Assembly: GCF_052072235.1 (NCBI RefSeq)
Contig: NZ_CM125436.1
Coordinates: forward strand, 4,148,001-4,212,000
From: Brevibacillus_D fluminis_A
GTDB lineage: Bacteria > Bacillota > Bacilli > Brevibacillales > Brevibacillaceae
Direction of reading: 5' to 3'
DNA length: 64,000 nucleotides
The notes under the pieces are model-generated. The model was given only the letters and a program-made list of their open reading frames with translations. It ran no database searches and was not told the DNA's origin. This document shows, piece after piece, positions 50,243 through 58,191 of this stretch. Position 1 is the stretch's first letter; the number at the start of each line of letters is the position of its first letter. A program made the position numbers and the translations under genes.

Positions 50243-50264
50243 TAGAGGGCCATACCTTTCAGTC

Positions 50265-50283
50265 AGAAAATAGTTCCTTTTCT
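50265..50283. promoter_or_regulatory. Candidate MarR operator
   Basis: AGAAAA and TTTTCT form a perfect 6-bp inverted repeat with a seven-base spacer, located just after the predicted transcription start and before the gene. Its position suits a repressor site. Confidence 0.45.
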
Positions 50284-50296
50284 AGCAATGCTTCTT

Positions 50297-50325
50297 ATTG
50301 TATGTGCCATCAAACCGCTTGTCAA
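50297..50325 (-). promoter_or_regulatory. Sigma-A promoter of the MarR gene
   Basis: Minus-strand TTGACA and TACAAT are separated by 17 bases, eleven of twelve consensus positions. The start codon is 55 bases downstream. Confidence 0.85.
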
Positions 50326-50345
50326 TGCATGCAGGCTGGTTGAAT

Positions 50346-50380
50346 AAAGAAACCGGCAACAATTTTTTTGTTACCGGCTT
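50346..50380 (-). terminator. Terminator after sodC
   Basis: A 12-bp stem (AGCCGGTAACAA with TTGTTGCCGGTT, two G-U pairs) is followed on the minus strand by TCTTTATTC. It lies 13 bases past the sodC stop. Confidence 0.75.
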
Positions 50381-50392
50381 TCGCTTTTGTAA

Positions 50393-50962
50393 CTATTGGA
50401 TATTTCCTCCCGCGATACGTTCGCCGGAATTGCCGGCAGGATCGGTTTTGTAATCGTCAGGCTGCGCGTGGATAATGATGGATCGACCAAGCAGTGATTG
50501 CGGACTGTTATTCGCCAAGTTTGCCCCTTCGATCCGGAAGCTGTTTTCGCCAGTGCCGTCTTCCTTGACTTCCAGATTGGTCATGTCGCCCAGGTGGAAC
50601 CCTTTCGGATTATCAAAGCCATGCTGGCGCTGCCCCGGATTCAAATGATCACCAGACGTTTTGAAATCGAAATCAGTGAACGCTTTTTCATGAATATGAA
50701 AACCATGCTGGCCAGGGGTAAGCCCGCTGACTTTTACTTCGACACGCACGCCGTTTCCTTCTTGAAACACGACTGCCTTGCCGATTTCCTTGCCGCTGGC
50801 ATTATAGATCGTGACCATTCGTTTTCCTTGCGTCTCACTCTCGATTTTGCCTTGCGTATGCCCTGCCGAATTGTCCGGGTGTTCATGTTCAGGCGTGGCG
50901 TACACCATTCCGTTCCCTGTAATCGCCCACAGCAGGACGGCACTCGCAATCCACTTTTTCAC
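50393..50962 (-). CDS. sodC: Exported Cu/Zn superoxide dismutase
   Basis: I start at a GTG seven bases after AAAGGAGG, giving 189 residues with a signal peptide MKKWIASAVLLWAITGNGM cleaved around residue 22. Copper and zinc ligands are in GFHIHEKA (two His), SGDHLNPG, QHGFDNPKGFHLGDM (two His and Asp) and IIIHAQPDDY. The electrostatic-loop N-S-G-E-R is present. There is no cysteine in the mature protein, so the usual intrasubunit disulfide is missing. A spacer of low complexity rich in His and Asp (PEHEHPDNSAGH) precedes the domain. It would remove extracellular superoxide. Confidence 0.92.
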   Translation of the reverse strand: MKKWIASAVLLWAITGNGMVYATPEHEHPDNSAGHTQGKIESETQGKRMVTIYNASGKEIGKAVVFQEGNGVRVEVKVSGLTPGQHGFHIHEKAFTDFDFKTSGDHLNPGQRQHGFDNPKGFHLGDMTNLEVKEDGTGENSFRIEGANLANNSPQSLLGRSIIIHAQPDDYKTDPAGNSGERIAGGNIQ

Positions 50963-51063
50963 AGCTGTTCCTCCTTTAGATGATATCTGGTTGTCAAAGC
51001 TCAAATTCTCTTTCAGTGTTCCCTTTTTTTGTGAAACTATTAGAGAAAAATGCGACTGCCTTG

Positions 51064-51095
51064 AAAAAATAAAAAACCGGCGCTGGGCCGGTTTT
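51064..51095 (-). terminator. Terminator after the aldo/keto reductase gene
   Basis: AAAACCGGC and GCCGGTTTT pair around a five-base loop; the minus-strand tail is TTATTTTTTC. It lies 13 bases past the stop. Confidence 0.88.
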
Positions 51096-51108
51096 ATGTA
51101 CAAGCATA

Positions 51109-51933
51109 TTAAAAGTTGAAGTTATCCGGATCGGGGCCGAATCGTTTGTTTTGATTGAGGCCGTCGAGCTTCTCCATATCCTCCGCAGAAAGCGCGAAAT
51201 CGAAAATATCGGCATTTTCGGCGATACGGGCAGGCGTGATGGATTTCGGGATCGTCACCACTTCATGCTGGAGATCCCAGCGCAGGACGATCTGTGCAGC
51301 CGTTTTCCCATATTTGCCGGAAAGCTCTGTCAGCAGCGGCAGATCGAGGTTCCCTTGCATCAGCGGGCTCCAGGCCTCAAGCTGGATGTTGTGCTGCTTG
51401 ACAAACGTGCGCAGCTCAACCTGGCTCAGCAGCGGATGGAATTCAACCTGATCCACCATCGGCGCCACCTCTGCGCCGTCAAGCAAGTCCTCCAGATGGT
51501 GGACGTGGAAGTTGCTCACGCCAATCGCGCGAACGCGGCCTTCTTTGTACAACGTTTCCAGCGCACGCCACGTTTCTTTGTATTTGCCTTTTACCGGCCA
51601 ATGGATGAGATAGAGATCAAGCACATCCAGGCCAAGCTTGCTCATGGTGGCATCAAACGCTTTGAGCGTAGAATCGTAGCCTTGGTCGGCATTCCACACC
51701 TTGCTGGTGATGAACAGCTCATCGCGGGCGACGCCGGATTCTGCAATTCCTTTGCCAACGCCGTCCTCATTGCCGTACACCGCAGCGGTGTCGATGCTCC
51801 GGTAGCCGGCTGCGATCGCCGCTTTCACAGCATCAACCACTTCCGAACCTTCTTTTACTCTCCAGACGCCCAAACCGAGCCAAGGCATTTTGATGCCGTT
51901 TTGCAATACGGTGCTTTCATTGCGTACTGTCAT
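51109..51933 (-). CDS. Aldo/keto reductase
   Basis: The 274-residue NADPH-dependent reductase begins MTVRNESTVLQNGIKMPWLGLG, seven bases after GGAGGG. Catalytic residues lie in GYRSIDTAAVYGNEDGVG (Asp and Tyr), ITSKVWNADQGYD (Lys) and YLIHWPVKG (His), and the cofactor-binding IPKSITPARIAEN is intact. It belongs to the AKR5 subgroup near YvgN/2,5-diketo-gluconate reductases, which reduce glyoxal, methylglyoxal and other aldehydes. Position beside sodC suggests a stress-protection role, but no regulatory link is visible. Confidence 0.93.
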   Translation of the reverse strand: MTVRNESTVLQNGIKMPWLGLGVWRVKEGSEVVDAVKAAIAAGYRSIDTAAVYGNEDGVGKGIAESGVARDELFITSKVWNADQGYDSTLKAFDATMSKLGLDVLDLYLIHWPVKGKYKETWRALETLYKEGRVRAIGVSNFHVHHLEDLLDGAEVAPMVDQVEFHPLLSQVELRTFVKQHNIQLEAWSPLMQGNLDLPLLTELSGKYGKTAAQIVLRWDLQHEVVTIPKSITPARIAENADIFDFALSAEDMEKLDGLNQNKRFGPDPDNFNF

Positions 51934-52009
51934 CCTTATCCCTCCATTCATCTCTACCATCATACCATATGGATGGGTAAAAATGGATGGATCGATGTGC
52001 TCGCGACAA

Positions 52010-52483
52010 TCAGAACGCCTCGCGGATCATCGCGATCTCGTCGCAAACCGGCAGCTTGGAGCAGTTGATGCAATCTTTCCAGACTTTTTGCGGCAAGCCT
52101 TCTTTTGCTACGACGGTAAAACCGCATTTTTCAAAAAACTCTTTCTGGTACGTGAGCGACAGAACGCGTCTGATCCCCAAGCGCTTGCTGTGTTCGACCA
52201 GCGCTTCGACCAGCTGCTTGCCGATGCCTAAGCCTTTGGTATTTTCCGCGATGGCGAGCGAACGGATTTCCGAGAGATCCTCCCACAAAATATGCAAGCC
52301 GGCAACGCCTACGACCGATTCGCCGTCATGGGCGACCAGGAAGCATTGCAAATTTTCGCAGACCGACAGCTTCGTGCGCGGCAGCATCAGCCCTTGTTGG
52401 GCATACTTATTAATGATTTCCAGCATTTGATCCAAATCTTCAATCAGCGCGTGACGCACTGTAATGGTTTTTGTCATTGCCAT
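52010..52483 (-). CDS. GNAT N-acetyltransferase, possibly ArgA-like amino-acid acetyltransferase
   Basis: I start at MAMTKTITVRHALIED, eight bases after AAGGGGG, giving 157 residues. The acetyl-CoA pyrophosphate loop is RSLAIAENTKGLGIGKQLVEALV (Q/R-x-x-G-x-G/A region) and FEKCGFTVV is the conserved C-terminal motif. The tail KVWKDCINCSKLPVCDE is cysteine-rich and resembles the tail of stand-alone ArgA-like acetyltransferases of Clostridia and related bacteria; it might bind a metal. No arginine gene is adjacent, although an ArgH-like gene begins at the right end of the window. Substrate unproven. Confidence 0.82.
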   Translation of the reverse strand: MAMTKTITVRHALIEDLDQMLEIINKYAQQGLMLPRTKLSVCENLQCFLVAHDGESVVGVAGLHILWEDLSEIRSLAIAENTKGLGIGKQLVEALVEHSKRLGIRRVLSLTYQKEFFEKCGFTVVAKEGLPQKVWKDCINCSKLPVCDEIAMIREAF

Positions 52484-52623
52484 GGCACAGTCCCCCTTGA
52501 TTAAATCCCGTTCCCATTCTGGGCAGTGAATCATTCTATTTCGAATATTTATTCACCGTTTTATATAAATATACATTCTAATGCATTTTTCGTCTACAGT
52601 TTTTCTGCGGATATTTGCAAATG

Positions 52624-52632
52624 TGCTATAAT
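52624..52632 (+). promoter_or_regulatory. Extended -10 promoter of the TetR-family gene
   Basis: TGC-TATAAT is a perfect -10 with a TG extension, 22 bases before the start codon, so the 5-prime leader is only about 16 bases. The surrounding 170-bp divergent region toward the GNAT gene is AT-rich. Confidence 0.65.
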
Positions 52633-52654
52633 ACAAAAAATGGAGGTGCGCGAA

Positions 52655-53275
52655 ATGACCACACGACGGGAACGGAAAAAGCGGGAAACCCGCCAAAAGA
52701 TATTCAATGCAGCGATCAAGCTGTTCAAAGAACACGGCTTCGAATCAACGACCATCGACATGATTTCGGAGGAAGCCGACGTGGCGAGAGGGACGATTTT
52801 TTTGCATTTTGCCTCCAAGGAAGCGATTCTCGCCCACTGGGGTTACGACCGGCTGCAGGAAATCGAGGAGCGCCGCGATGAGTGGGATTACGGCGATAGC
52901 TGCAAGCAGCGCGTGCTGCGCATTTATAAAATTTTAAACGAGGTTAATATCCAGAATTACGATTTCATGAAGGTGCTGCTGGAATCGTCGATGAAGCACC
53001 GGCAAATTTTCGATTCGGAAAAGAATGCCAATGTTGAACTGCGCCAGCTTTTCGCCGATCTGATCGAAGAAGCGCAGGAAAAAGGGCGGCTCAAGACCAA
53101 ATTCAACCCGCTCGTCGTTGCCAACATGTTGGAAAACATTTATTACAATGCCTTGTACGACTGGGTGCGCAGCGAAGGCGCCTGGCCGCTCGAAGAGATT
53201 ATGGAAGAGAAAGTCTCCATCGTGTTTGAGGGGATGGACAATGAAGGAGTGCTGACAACAAAGGGATTGACGTGA
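52655..53275 (+). CDS. TetR-family transcriptional regulator
   Basis: The 206-residue repressor starts at MTTRRERKKRETRQK, eight bases after GGAGG. The N-terminal helix-turn-helix spans about residues 9-55: ETRQKIFNAAIKLFKEHGF, then VARGTIFLHFASKEAILAH with the conserved G-T-I-F-x-H-F. The C-terminal ligand domain is helical with no recognised signature. It is divergent from the GNAT gene, a plausible target. The last codons form one arm of a perfect 16-bp inverted repeat whose other arm lies beyond the stop. Confidence 0.93.
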   Translation: MTTRRERKKRETRQKIFNAAIKLFKEHGFESTTIDMISEEADVARGTIFLHFASKEAILAHWGYDRLQEIEERRDEWDYGDSCKQRVLRIYKILNEVNIQNYDFMKVLLESSMKHRQIFDSEKNANVELRQLFADLIEEAQEKGRLKTKFNPLVVANMLENIYYNALYDWVRSEGAWPLEEIMEEKVSIVFEGMDNEGVLTTKGLT

Positions 53276-53341
53276 GGGAGCCATCCTACTCTCCTCCCGC
53301 CTTTCTCTTTCACCGTAGCTACGGGTTGTTGTCAGCACTCC
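53246..53341. repeat. Perfect 16-bp inverted repeat spanning the end of the TetR gene
   Basis: GGAGTGCTGACAACAA (53246-53261, within the TetR reading frame) and its exact reverse complement (53326-53341) are separated by 64 bases. The palindrome CCGTAGCTACGG (53313-53324) lies next to the right arm inside the loop. ATTGATTTTTG follows on the plus strand, so it could work as a long-loop terminator for the TetR gene and shield the convergent mglC transcript. Confidence 0.7.
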
Positions 53342-53356
53342 ATTGATTTTTGCGGC

Positions 53357-54376
53357 TTATTTTTTGGCCAAATACTTGCGAATATCGAACGATACGGCAG
53401 CGACGATGATCAGCCCTTTGATGATCAGCTGCCAGTATGGGTTGACGCCGATGAAGGTCAGCCCGTAGTTGATGACCCCGAAAATCAGCACGCCGGTCAA
53501 AATGCCGGATACTTTGCCGATCCCCCCCGATGTGGACACGCCTCCGACGACGCACGCCGCAATGGCGTCGAGTTCGTACATATTGCCGTAGTTATTGGTG
53601 GCGCCGCCCGTGCGGCCTGCTTCCAGCACCCCCGCGAGGCCATACAGCGCTCCTGCGATCGCGTAGATGATCATCAGGTTCCACCCGACATTGATTCCCG
53701 ATACGGTCGCGGCCTGGATATTGCCGCCGATCGCATACATGTTTTTGCCGAGCCGCGTCTTGTTGAAAATAACCCAGACAAAAAACGCGACGACCACCGC
53801 GATGATGACGATATACGGGATCGAGTAGGGGCCATTGGGTCCGATGAATCCCGTGCCTAATTGGCTGAACTCCTTGGAAAGCCCGCCGATTGGCTGCGAT
53901 TCGTTCGGCTTCATATCGAAATAGATCGAGTTGATCCCGTAGACGATGACCATGGTGCCGAGAGTCGCGATGAACGGCGGCACGCTGAACTTGGCGACGA
54001 TCAGCCCGTTGATCAGGCCGACGATCAAGCCCGCCAGAATCGCCAGCACGATCGGCACCAAAAGCGGCAAGTCGGGCAGATCGGGAAAAAAGCGGCGCGG
54101 GTAGTCCTGCAGCTGCAGCATCGACGCCGACAAGACGGCCGTAAGCCCCACCACCCGTCCGGCGGACAGATCGACGCCGCCCGTGATCAGCACGAATGCC
54201 GCCCCCAGCGCGATGATCGCTCTCGTCGACGATTGCAGCAAAATATCGCGCAAGGTCGTGACCGATAAAAAGCGCGGATCATAGACGGCGATGCCCAAAA
54301 TGAGCACGATCAGCACGATATAGATCGCATTTTGAAACAAAAATTCTTTGGCTTGCTTTGCGCCAATACTGCTCAT
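53357..54376 (-). CDS. mglC: Mgl/Rbs-type sugar ABC transporter permease
   Basis: I start at MSSIGAKQAKEFLFQNA (GGGGAG upstream), giving 339 residues, the usual MglC length. Eight to ten membrane helices are predicted; family hallmarks are AIIALGAAFVLITGGVDLS, the SVPPFIATLGTMVIVYG segment, the G-G-N-x-x-A-A-x-x-S-G motif in AIGGNIQAATVSGI, and the C-terminal GVINYGLTFIGVNPYWQLI. It forms the membrane channel with MglA and receives galactose, glucose or a similar monosaccharide from the binding protein. It is the last gene of the operon. Confidence 0.9.
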   Translation of the reverse strand: MSSIGAKQAKEFLFQNAIYIVLIVLILGIAVYDPRFLSVTTLRDILLQSSTRAIIALGAAFVLITGGVDLSAGRVVGLTAVLSASMLQLQDYPRRFFPDLPDLPLLVPIVLAILAGLIVGLINGLIVAKFSVPPFIATLGTMVIVYGINSIYFDMKPNESQPIGGLSKEFSQLGTGFIGPNGPYSIPYIVIIAVVVAFFVWVIFNKTRLGKNMYAIGGNIQAATVSGINVGWNLMIIYAIAGALYGLAGVLEAGRTGGATNNYGNMYELDAIAACVVGGVSTSGGIGKVSGILTGVLIFGVINYGLTFIGVNPYWQLIIKGLIIVAAVSFDIRKYLAKK

Positions 54377-54393
54377 CCCTCTCTTCTCCCCTC

Positions 54394-55905
54394 TTACGCC
54401 AAATGCTTTGTGGCAAGCCGCATGATGTCTTCCTCTGTCGCGCTTTTGCCATCCACGGTGCCCGTCAGCCTTCCTTCGCACATCACCATGATTCGGTCTG
54501 ACATGCCAAGCAGCTCTGGCATTTCCGACGAAATCATCATGATGCTTTTCCCTTGTTTGGCCAGATCGGCAATGATCGAGTAAATCTCGTACTTCGCGCC
54601 AACATCGATGCCGCGTGTCGGCTCATCGAGCAAAAGAATATCCGGCTCCGTCAGCAGCCAGCGTGCAAGCAGCACTTTTTGCTGGTTTCCGCCTGACAGA
54701 TTTTTGATCAGCGTTTTCATCGACGGCGTCTTGACGCGCAAAAGATCGATGCTTTTGGCTACCTGCTGCTTTTGCAGCCGCTCATCGAGCAGCAGATAAG
54801 GGCGCTGGTAGCGTGCGAGATTGGCCATAACCGTGTTCTCCCATACCGGCAAAACGGGAAAGATGCCGGTGGCGCGGCGTTCCTCGGTCAAGAGCGCGAT
54901 TTTTTGCTTTTTCGCATCGATGGGAGACTTGATTTTCACCCGTTTCCCGCGAATCCACATCTCGCCCGCCTCAACGGAACGCAAGCCGAACAGCGCCTCG
55001 ATCAGCTCGGTCCGCTGCGCGCCGACAAGCCCGCCTACCCCCAAAATTTCGCCCTCGCGCAGCTCGAACGAGATGTTTTTGAACGATTGGGGAAACGGCG
55101 ACGTGAGTCCTTCCACTTTCAGCAGCACATCGCCCGGCTTGTTGCTCCGCTCGGGAAAGCGCTGCGACAAATCGCGCCCGACCATCCGCGCAATGATCAT
55201 GTCCGTCGTCAGCTCCGCCGCGTTCCAGGTGCCGATTTTTTTGCCATCGCGCATGATCGTCACGTCGTCGGATATACGCAAGATCTCCTCCATCTTGTGG
55301 GAGATGTAAATAATCGAAACGCCGGTGCTTTTTAATTTTTCAATGATGGCAAACAGCTGCTCCACTTCCGCGCCGGTCAAGGAGGAGGTCGGTTCGTCCA
55401 TCACGATTACTTTCGCATGGTAGGAGACCGCCTTGGCGATCTCGATCGACTGGATTTTGGACACGGACAGGCTGCCTACCCGATCCGTCGGCTTCACATC
55501 CAGATTCAGCTCTTTTAGGAGCGCATTCGTGTCGTGCTGCATTTTCTTTTCATCCACAAACGGAAACGGTCCGATTCGTTTGATCGGAAAGCGGCCGAGC
55601 CAGATGTTTTCCATCACATTGCGGAACGGCACGGGATGAAGCTCCTGATGGATCATCGAGATGCCGCTGTCAAGCGCCGCTTTGGAACTCGTGATGTCCA
55701 CTTTTTGCCCGTGCAGGATGATTTCGCCCGCATCGGGTTTGTACATGCCGAACAGGCATTTCATCAAGGTCGATTTCCCCGCCCCGTTTTCCCCCATCAG
55801 CGCATGTACGGTGCCTTTGCGCACTTGCAGCGTGACATCATCGAGCGCTTTTACCCCGGGGAACTCTTTGCATATTCCTTTCATTTCAAGCACGTAATCG
55901 GTCAT
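54394..55905 (-). CDS. mglA: Mgl/Rbs-type sugar ABC transporter ATPase (two cassettes)
   Basis: This 503-residue protein has duplicated ABC domains typical of CUT2 monosaccharide importers. The first cassette is canonical: GENGAGKSTLMKCLFG, LSVSKIQSIEIAKA as signature and VIVMDEPTSSLT. The second has a degenerate Walker A (GGLVGAQRTELIEALFG), an LSGGNQQKVLLARWL signature and LLLDEPTRGIDVGA. Its sequence sits nearer MglA than RbsA, mainly by the EELHPVPFRNVMENIWLG segment. A hairpin terminator precedes it, so it is probably made in lower amounts than MglB. Confidence 0.93.
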   Translation of the reverse strand: MTDYVLEMKGICKEFPGVKALDDVTLQVRKGTVHALMGENGAGKSTLMKCLFGMYKPDAGEIILHGQKVDITSSKAALDSGISMIHQELHPVPFRNVMENIWLGRFPIKRIGPFPFVDEKKMQHDTNALLKELNLDVKPTDRVGSLSVSKIQSIEIAKAVSYHAKVIVMDEPTSSLTGAEVEQLFAIIEKLKSTGVSIIYISHKMEEILRISDDVTIMRDGKKIGTWNAAELTTDMIIARMVGRDLSQRFPERSNKPGDVLLKVEGLTSPFPQSFKNISFELREGEILGVGGLVGAQRTELIEALFGLRSVEAGEMWIRGKRVKIKSPIDAKKQKIALLTEERRATGIFPVLPVWENTVMANLARYQRPYLLLDERLQKQQVAKSIDLLRVKTPSMKTLIKNLSGGNQQKVLLARWLLTEPDILLLDEPTRGIDVGAKYEIYSIIADLAKQGKSIMMISSEMPELLGMSDRIMVMCEGRLTGTVDGKSATEEDIMRLATKHLA

Positions 55906-55965
55906 GGCTATCGATCGCCTCCCACCCTCGCATTAGAGTCGTCCATTCGCTTGCGCATACTGGAG

Positions 55966-56010
55966 AAAAACCCACCCGGCGACACGTTCACGCTGCACCG
56001 AGTGGGTTTT
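55966..56010 (-). terminator. Intercistronic hairpin between mglB and mglA
   Basis: AAAACCCAC-CGG pairs with CCG-GTGGGTTTT on the minus strand, followed by TCTCC. Placed between the binding-protein gene and the ATPase gene, it probably attenuates downstream expression and protects the mglB mRNA, giving the usual excess of binding protein. Confidence 0.75.
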
Positions 56011-56020
56011 CTCGCGAGGC

Positions 56021-57058
56021 TTACTGGGCGTCGCTCATGTTTTCCTTGGTGATTTTTTTGTACGGCACCCAAACATATTTGCCGTCGGTGATGTCATAGC
56101 CCGTGTTATCCTTGCTCGGTGTCTGCCCTTTGGCGAGCGCGTCGGCGATGTTGAGCGTCGCTTTGCCCTGGTTTTTGGCGTCGTTGAGCACCGTGCCGAG
56201 CAAAGTGCCGGCTTCCAGCTCTTTGAGCGCCGGCGCCGTTGCGTCCACGCCGACCACCGGCATGTATTTGTTATCTTTGAAATAGCCTGCCGCCTTCAGC
56301 GCTTCGATCGCGCCGAGCGCCATGTCGTCGTTGTTGGCGAGCACCGCTTCGATCTTGTCTCCATTGGCTGCGAGGAACGCCGCCATTTTCTCCTGCCCTT
56401 TCACGCGATCCCACATCGCGGTATCCTCGGCGACTTTCTCCACCTTGATGCCCGCATCTTCAATCGCCTTGATCGAGAATTTGGTCCGCAGCTCCGCATC
56501 CTGGTGGCCCGGCTCGCCTTTCAGCATGACATACTGCATGACCCCGTCCTTGTTCTTGTCAGCTTCCGGATGCGCCTTCCAGTAATCGACCAGCAGTTGG
56601 CCGGAAATCGTGCCGGATTCCTCCGCTTTCGCTCCAACGTAATACACCTTATCCCACTTCTGCATATCCTCGGGCATCGGCTCGCGGTTGAAAAAGACGA
56701 CCGGAATGTTCGCCTGCTTCGCTTTATCGATGATCACGCCCGCTGCCGTACGGTCAACCGGGTTGATGGCGAGCGAACTGACTTTCTTGGTGATGAACAA
56801 GTCGACCTTGTCATTTTGCGTCGGCTGTGAATTTTGGCTGTCGACGATGTCCACCTCGTCTTTGCCTTCCGCCGCTTGCGAGATGGCGTTGCGCACGCCC
56901 GTCATGAACGTATCGTCGAACTTGTAGATGGCGACCCCGATCTTGGGCTTTCCGCCGTCGGCGCCTCCTGTTGTCGGCTGGGAGCCGCTTTGACTTGCGC
57001 ATCCCGCAATGGATAACGTAACTGCAGTAGCGAGCGATGAGAGAACCAGTTTTTTCAC
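56021..57058 (-). CDS. mglB: Galactose/glucose-type sugar-binding lipoprotein
   Basis: I start at a GTG eight bases after AAGGGGG, giving 345 residues. The signal peptide KKLVLSSLATAVTLSIAGC ends in a lipobox cysteine, then a Gly/Ser/Thr-rich tether. The periplasmic-binding-protein type 1 fold begins KPKIGVAIYKFDDTFMTGVR, as in MglB (VAIYKYDDNFM). Sugar-contact residues are consistent with NREP, VKGQEKMAAF and VVGVDAT. A cre site lies 60 bases upstream. It captures the sugar for MglAC; a second binding-protein gene precedes it. Confidence 0.92.
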   Translation of the reverse strand: MKKLVLSSLATAVTLSIAGCASQSGSQPTTGGADGGKPKIGVAIYKFDDTFMTGVRNAISQAAEGKDEVDIVDSQNSQPTQNDKVDLFITKKVSSLAINPVDRTAAGVIIDKAKQANIPVVFFNREPMPEDMQKWDKVYYVGAKAEESGTISGQLLVDYWKAHPEADKNKDGVMQYVMLKGEPGHQDAELRTKFSIKAIEDAGIKVEKVAEDTAMWDRVKGQEKMAAFLAANGDKIEAVLANNDDMALGAIEALKAAGYFKDNKYMPVVGVDATAPALKELEAGTLLGTVLNDAKNQGKATLNIADALAKGQTPSKDNTGYDITDGKYVWVPYKKITKENMSDAQ

Positions 57059-57117
57059 TTCAACATCCCCCTTACAGATCGATATCGGTTTTACATATTT
57101 TCCTATCTGTACCAAAA

Positions 57118-57131
57118 TGTAAGCGATTCCA
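57118..57131. promoter_or_regulatory. CcpA cre site upstream of mglB
   Basis: TGTAAGCGATTCCA matches the cre consensus TGWAANCGNTNWCA at every defined position but one. It lies in the 131-bp gap before mglB, next to promoter-like elements, so carbon catabolite repression of mglBAC is expected independently of the upstream regulatory genes. Confidence 0.7.
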
Positions 57132-57189
57132 CCGGAAAAGATAATAGAAAATTCTCATCATTCCTAGCAAAATCCTCATCACTTGCCGG

Positions 57190-58191
57190 TCACTTCACAA
57201 ACGGGAACAGCAGCTTCTGATTCTCCGACCAAAACATGTTTTCCAGATCGATCACCTTTGTGCCGGTATCGACCCGCCCCGGGATCGGGATACCATCGAT
57301 CGCTTCCACGGCGTGCTTGACGCTCAAATACCCGATGCTGAACGGCTTTTGGATGATCGTTGCCTGGATCGCGCCGTCCTGCAAATATTCCAGCACTTCC
57401 GGCGGGCTATCGATGGTCACGAGCTTGATTTTGCCTGTGAGCCCCAGCTTGTTGATTTCCTCGGCGATCGCGATGGCCACGGTGGCGTTCAAGGCGAGGA
57501 TGCCATCGATCTTTTCACTGCCAGTGAGCAGCTTGCGCACGAGTTCGGCCGCCAGCTTGGGATCGGCTCTGCTGTACGCCTCTGCGACCAGCTGCACCTG
57601 CGGGTAGTGGGAGAGCACCTGCCGCAGCCCGATCTCCCGCTGCTCCGTATTGTCCGCACCGGTGATCGAGCCCATCATCGCGATTTTGCCATGGTTGCCC
57701 ACAAGCTGCATGAGCTTGTCCGCCGCTTTTTTGCCCGCATCGAGATTGTCGGTGCCGATGAAGCTTTTCACCTGGTCGGTGGAAAACTCGGAATCGATCG
57801 AGATGAGCGGAATGCGGGTGCGCTTTGCCTCTTTGACGACCTCTGCAAGCGAGGCAGCGTCATTGGCGGCAACCACCACCGCGTCCGCCCCGTCGCGGAA
57901 CGCTTGGTCGATCAGCCTGATCTGTCCTTCCACATCCTCTTCATAATCCGGTGCGTAAAAATTCAGGTTCACATCCAGCTCTTTCGCCGCTGATTCCGCG
58001 CCCATCTTGACCGTCCGCCAAAAATCGCCATGCTTCATCTTGACGATCAACGCGATCGTCTCGATCCGGTCGTGACGGTTTTCCTGATCCGTCGCCGTGC
58101 AGGCGGACAGCTGGGCCATCAGCGCAAGCAGCACCCCGAACACGCTCATGCTGATTCTTCTTCGCCTTTTGGTTCGATGAATGGTATCCAT
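57190..58191 (-). CDS. Sugar-binding lipoprotein of the kinase operon, probable sensing component
   Basis: This 333-residue protein is a type 1 periplasmic-binding-protein-fold lipoprotein: a positively charged n-region (HRTKRRRRISMSV), a hydrophobic stretch and lipobox LSAC at Cys31, then ETIALIVKMKHGDFWRTVKMG. The fold matches RbsB/YtfQ-like binders (DGADAVVVAANDAASL). The longer ATG is used because it supplies the basic n-region; an ATG at 58149 overlapping the kinase stop as ATGA is the alternative. It differs from MglB and lies directly after the kinase gene, as in systems where a binding protein presents sugar to a YesM-like kinase. Confidence 0.85.
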   Translation of the reverse strand: MDTIHRTKRRRRISMSVFGVLLALMAQLSACTATDQENRHDRIETIALIVKMKHGDFWRTVKMGAESAAKELDVNLNFYAPDYEEDVEGQIRLIDQAFRDGADAVVVAANDAASLAEVVKEAKRTRIPLISIDSEFSTDQVKSFIGTDNLDAGKKAADKLMQLVGNHGKIAMMGSITGADNTEQREIGLRQVLSHYPQVQLVAEAYSRADPKLAAELVRKLLTGSEKIDGILALNATVAIAIAEEINKLGLTGKIKLVTIDSPPEVLEYLQDGAIQATIIQKPFSIGYLSVKHAVEAIDGIPIPGRVDTGTKVIDLENMFWSENQKLLFPFVK

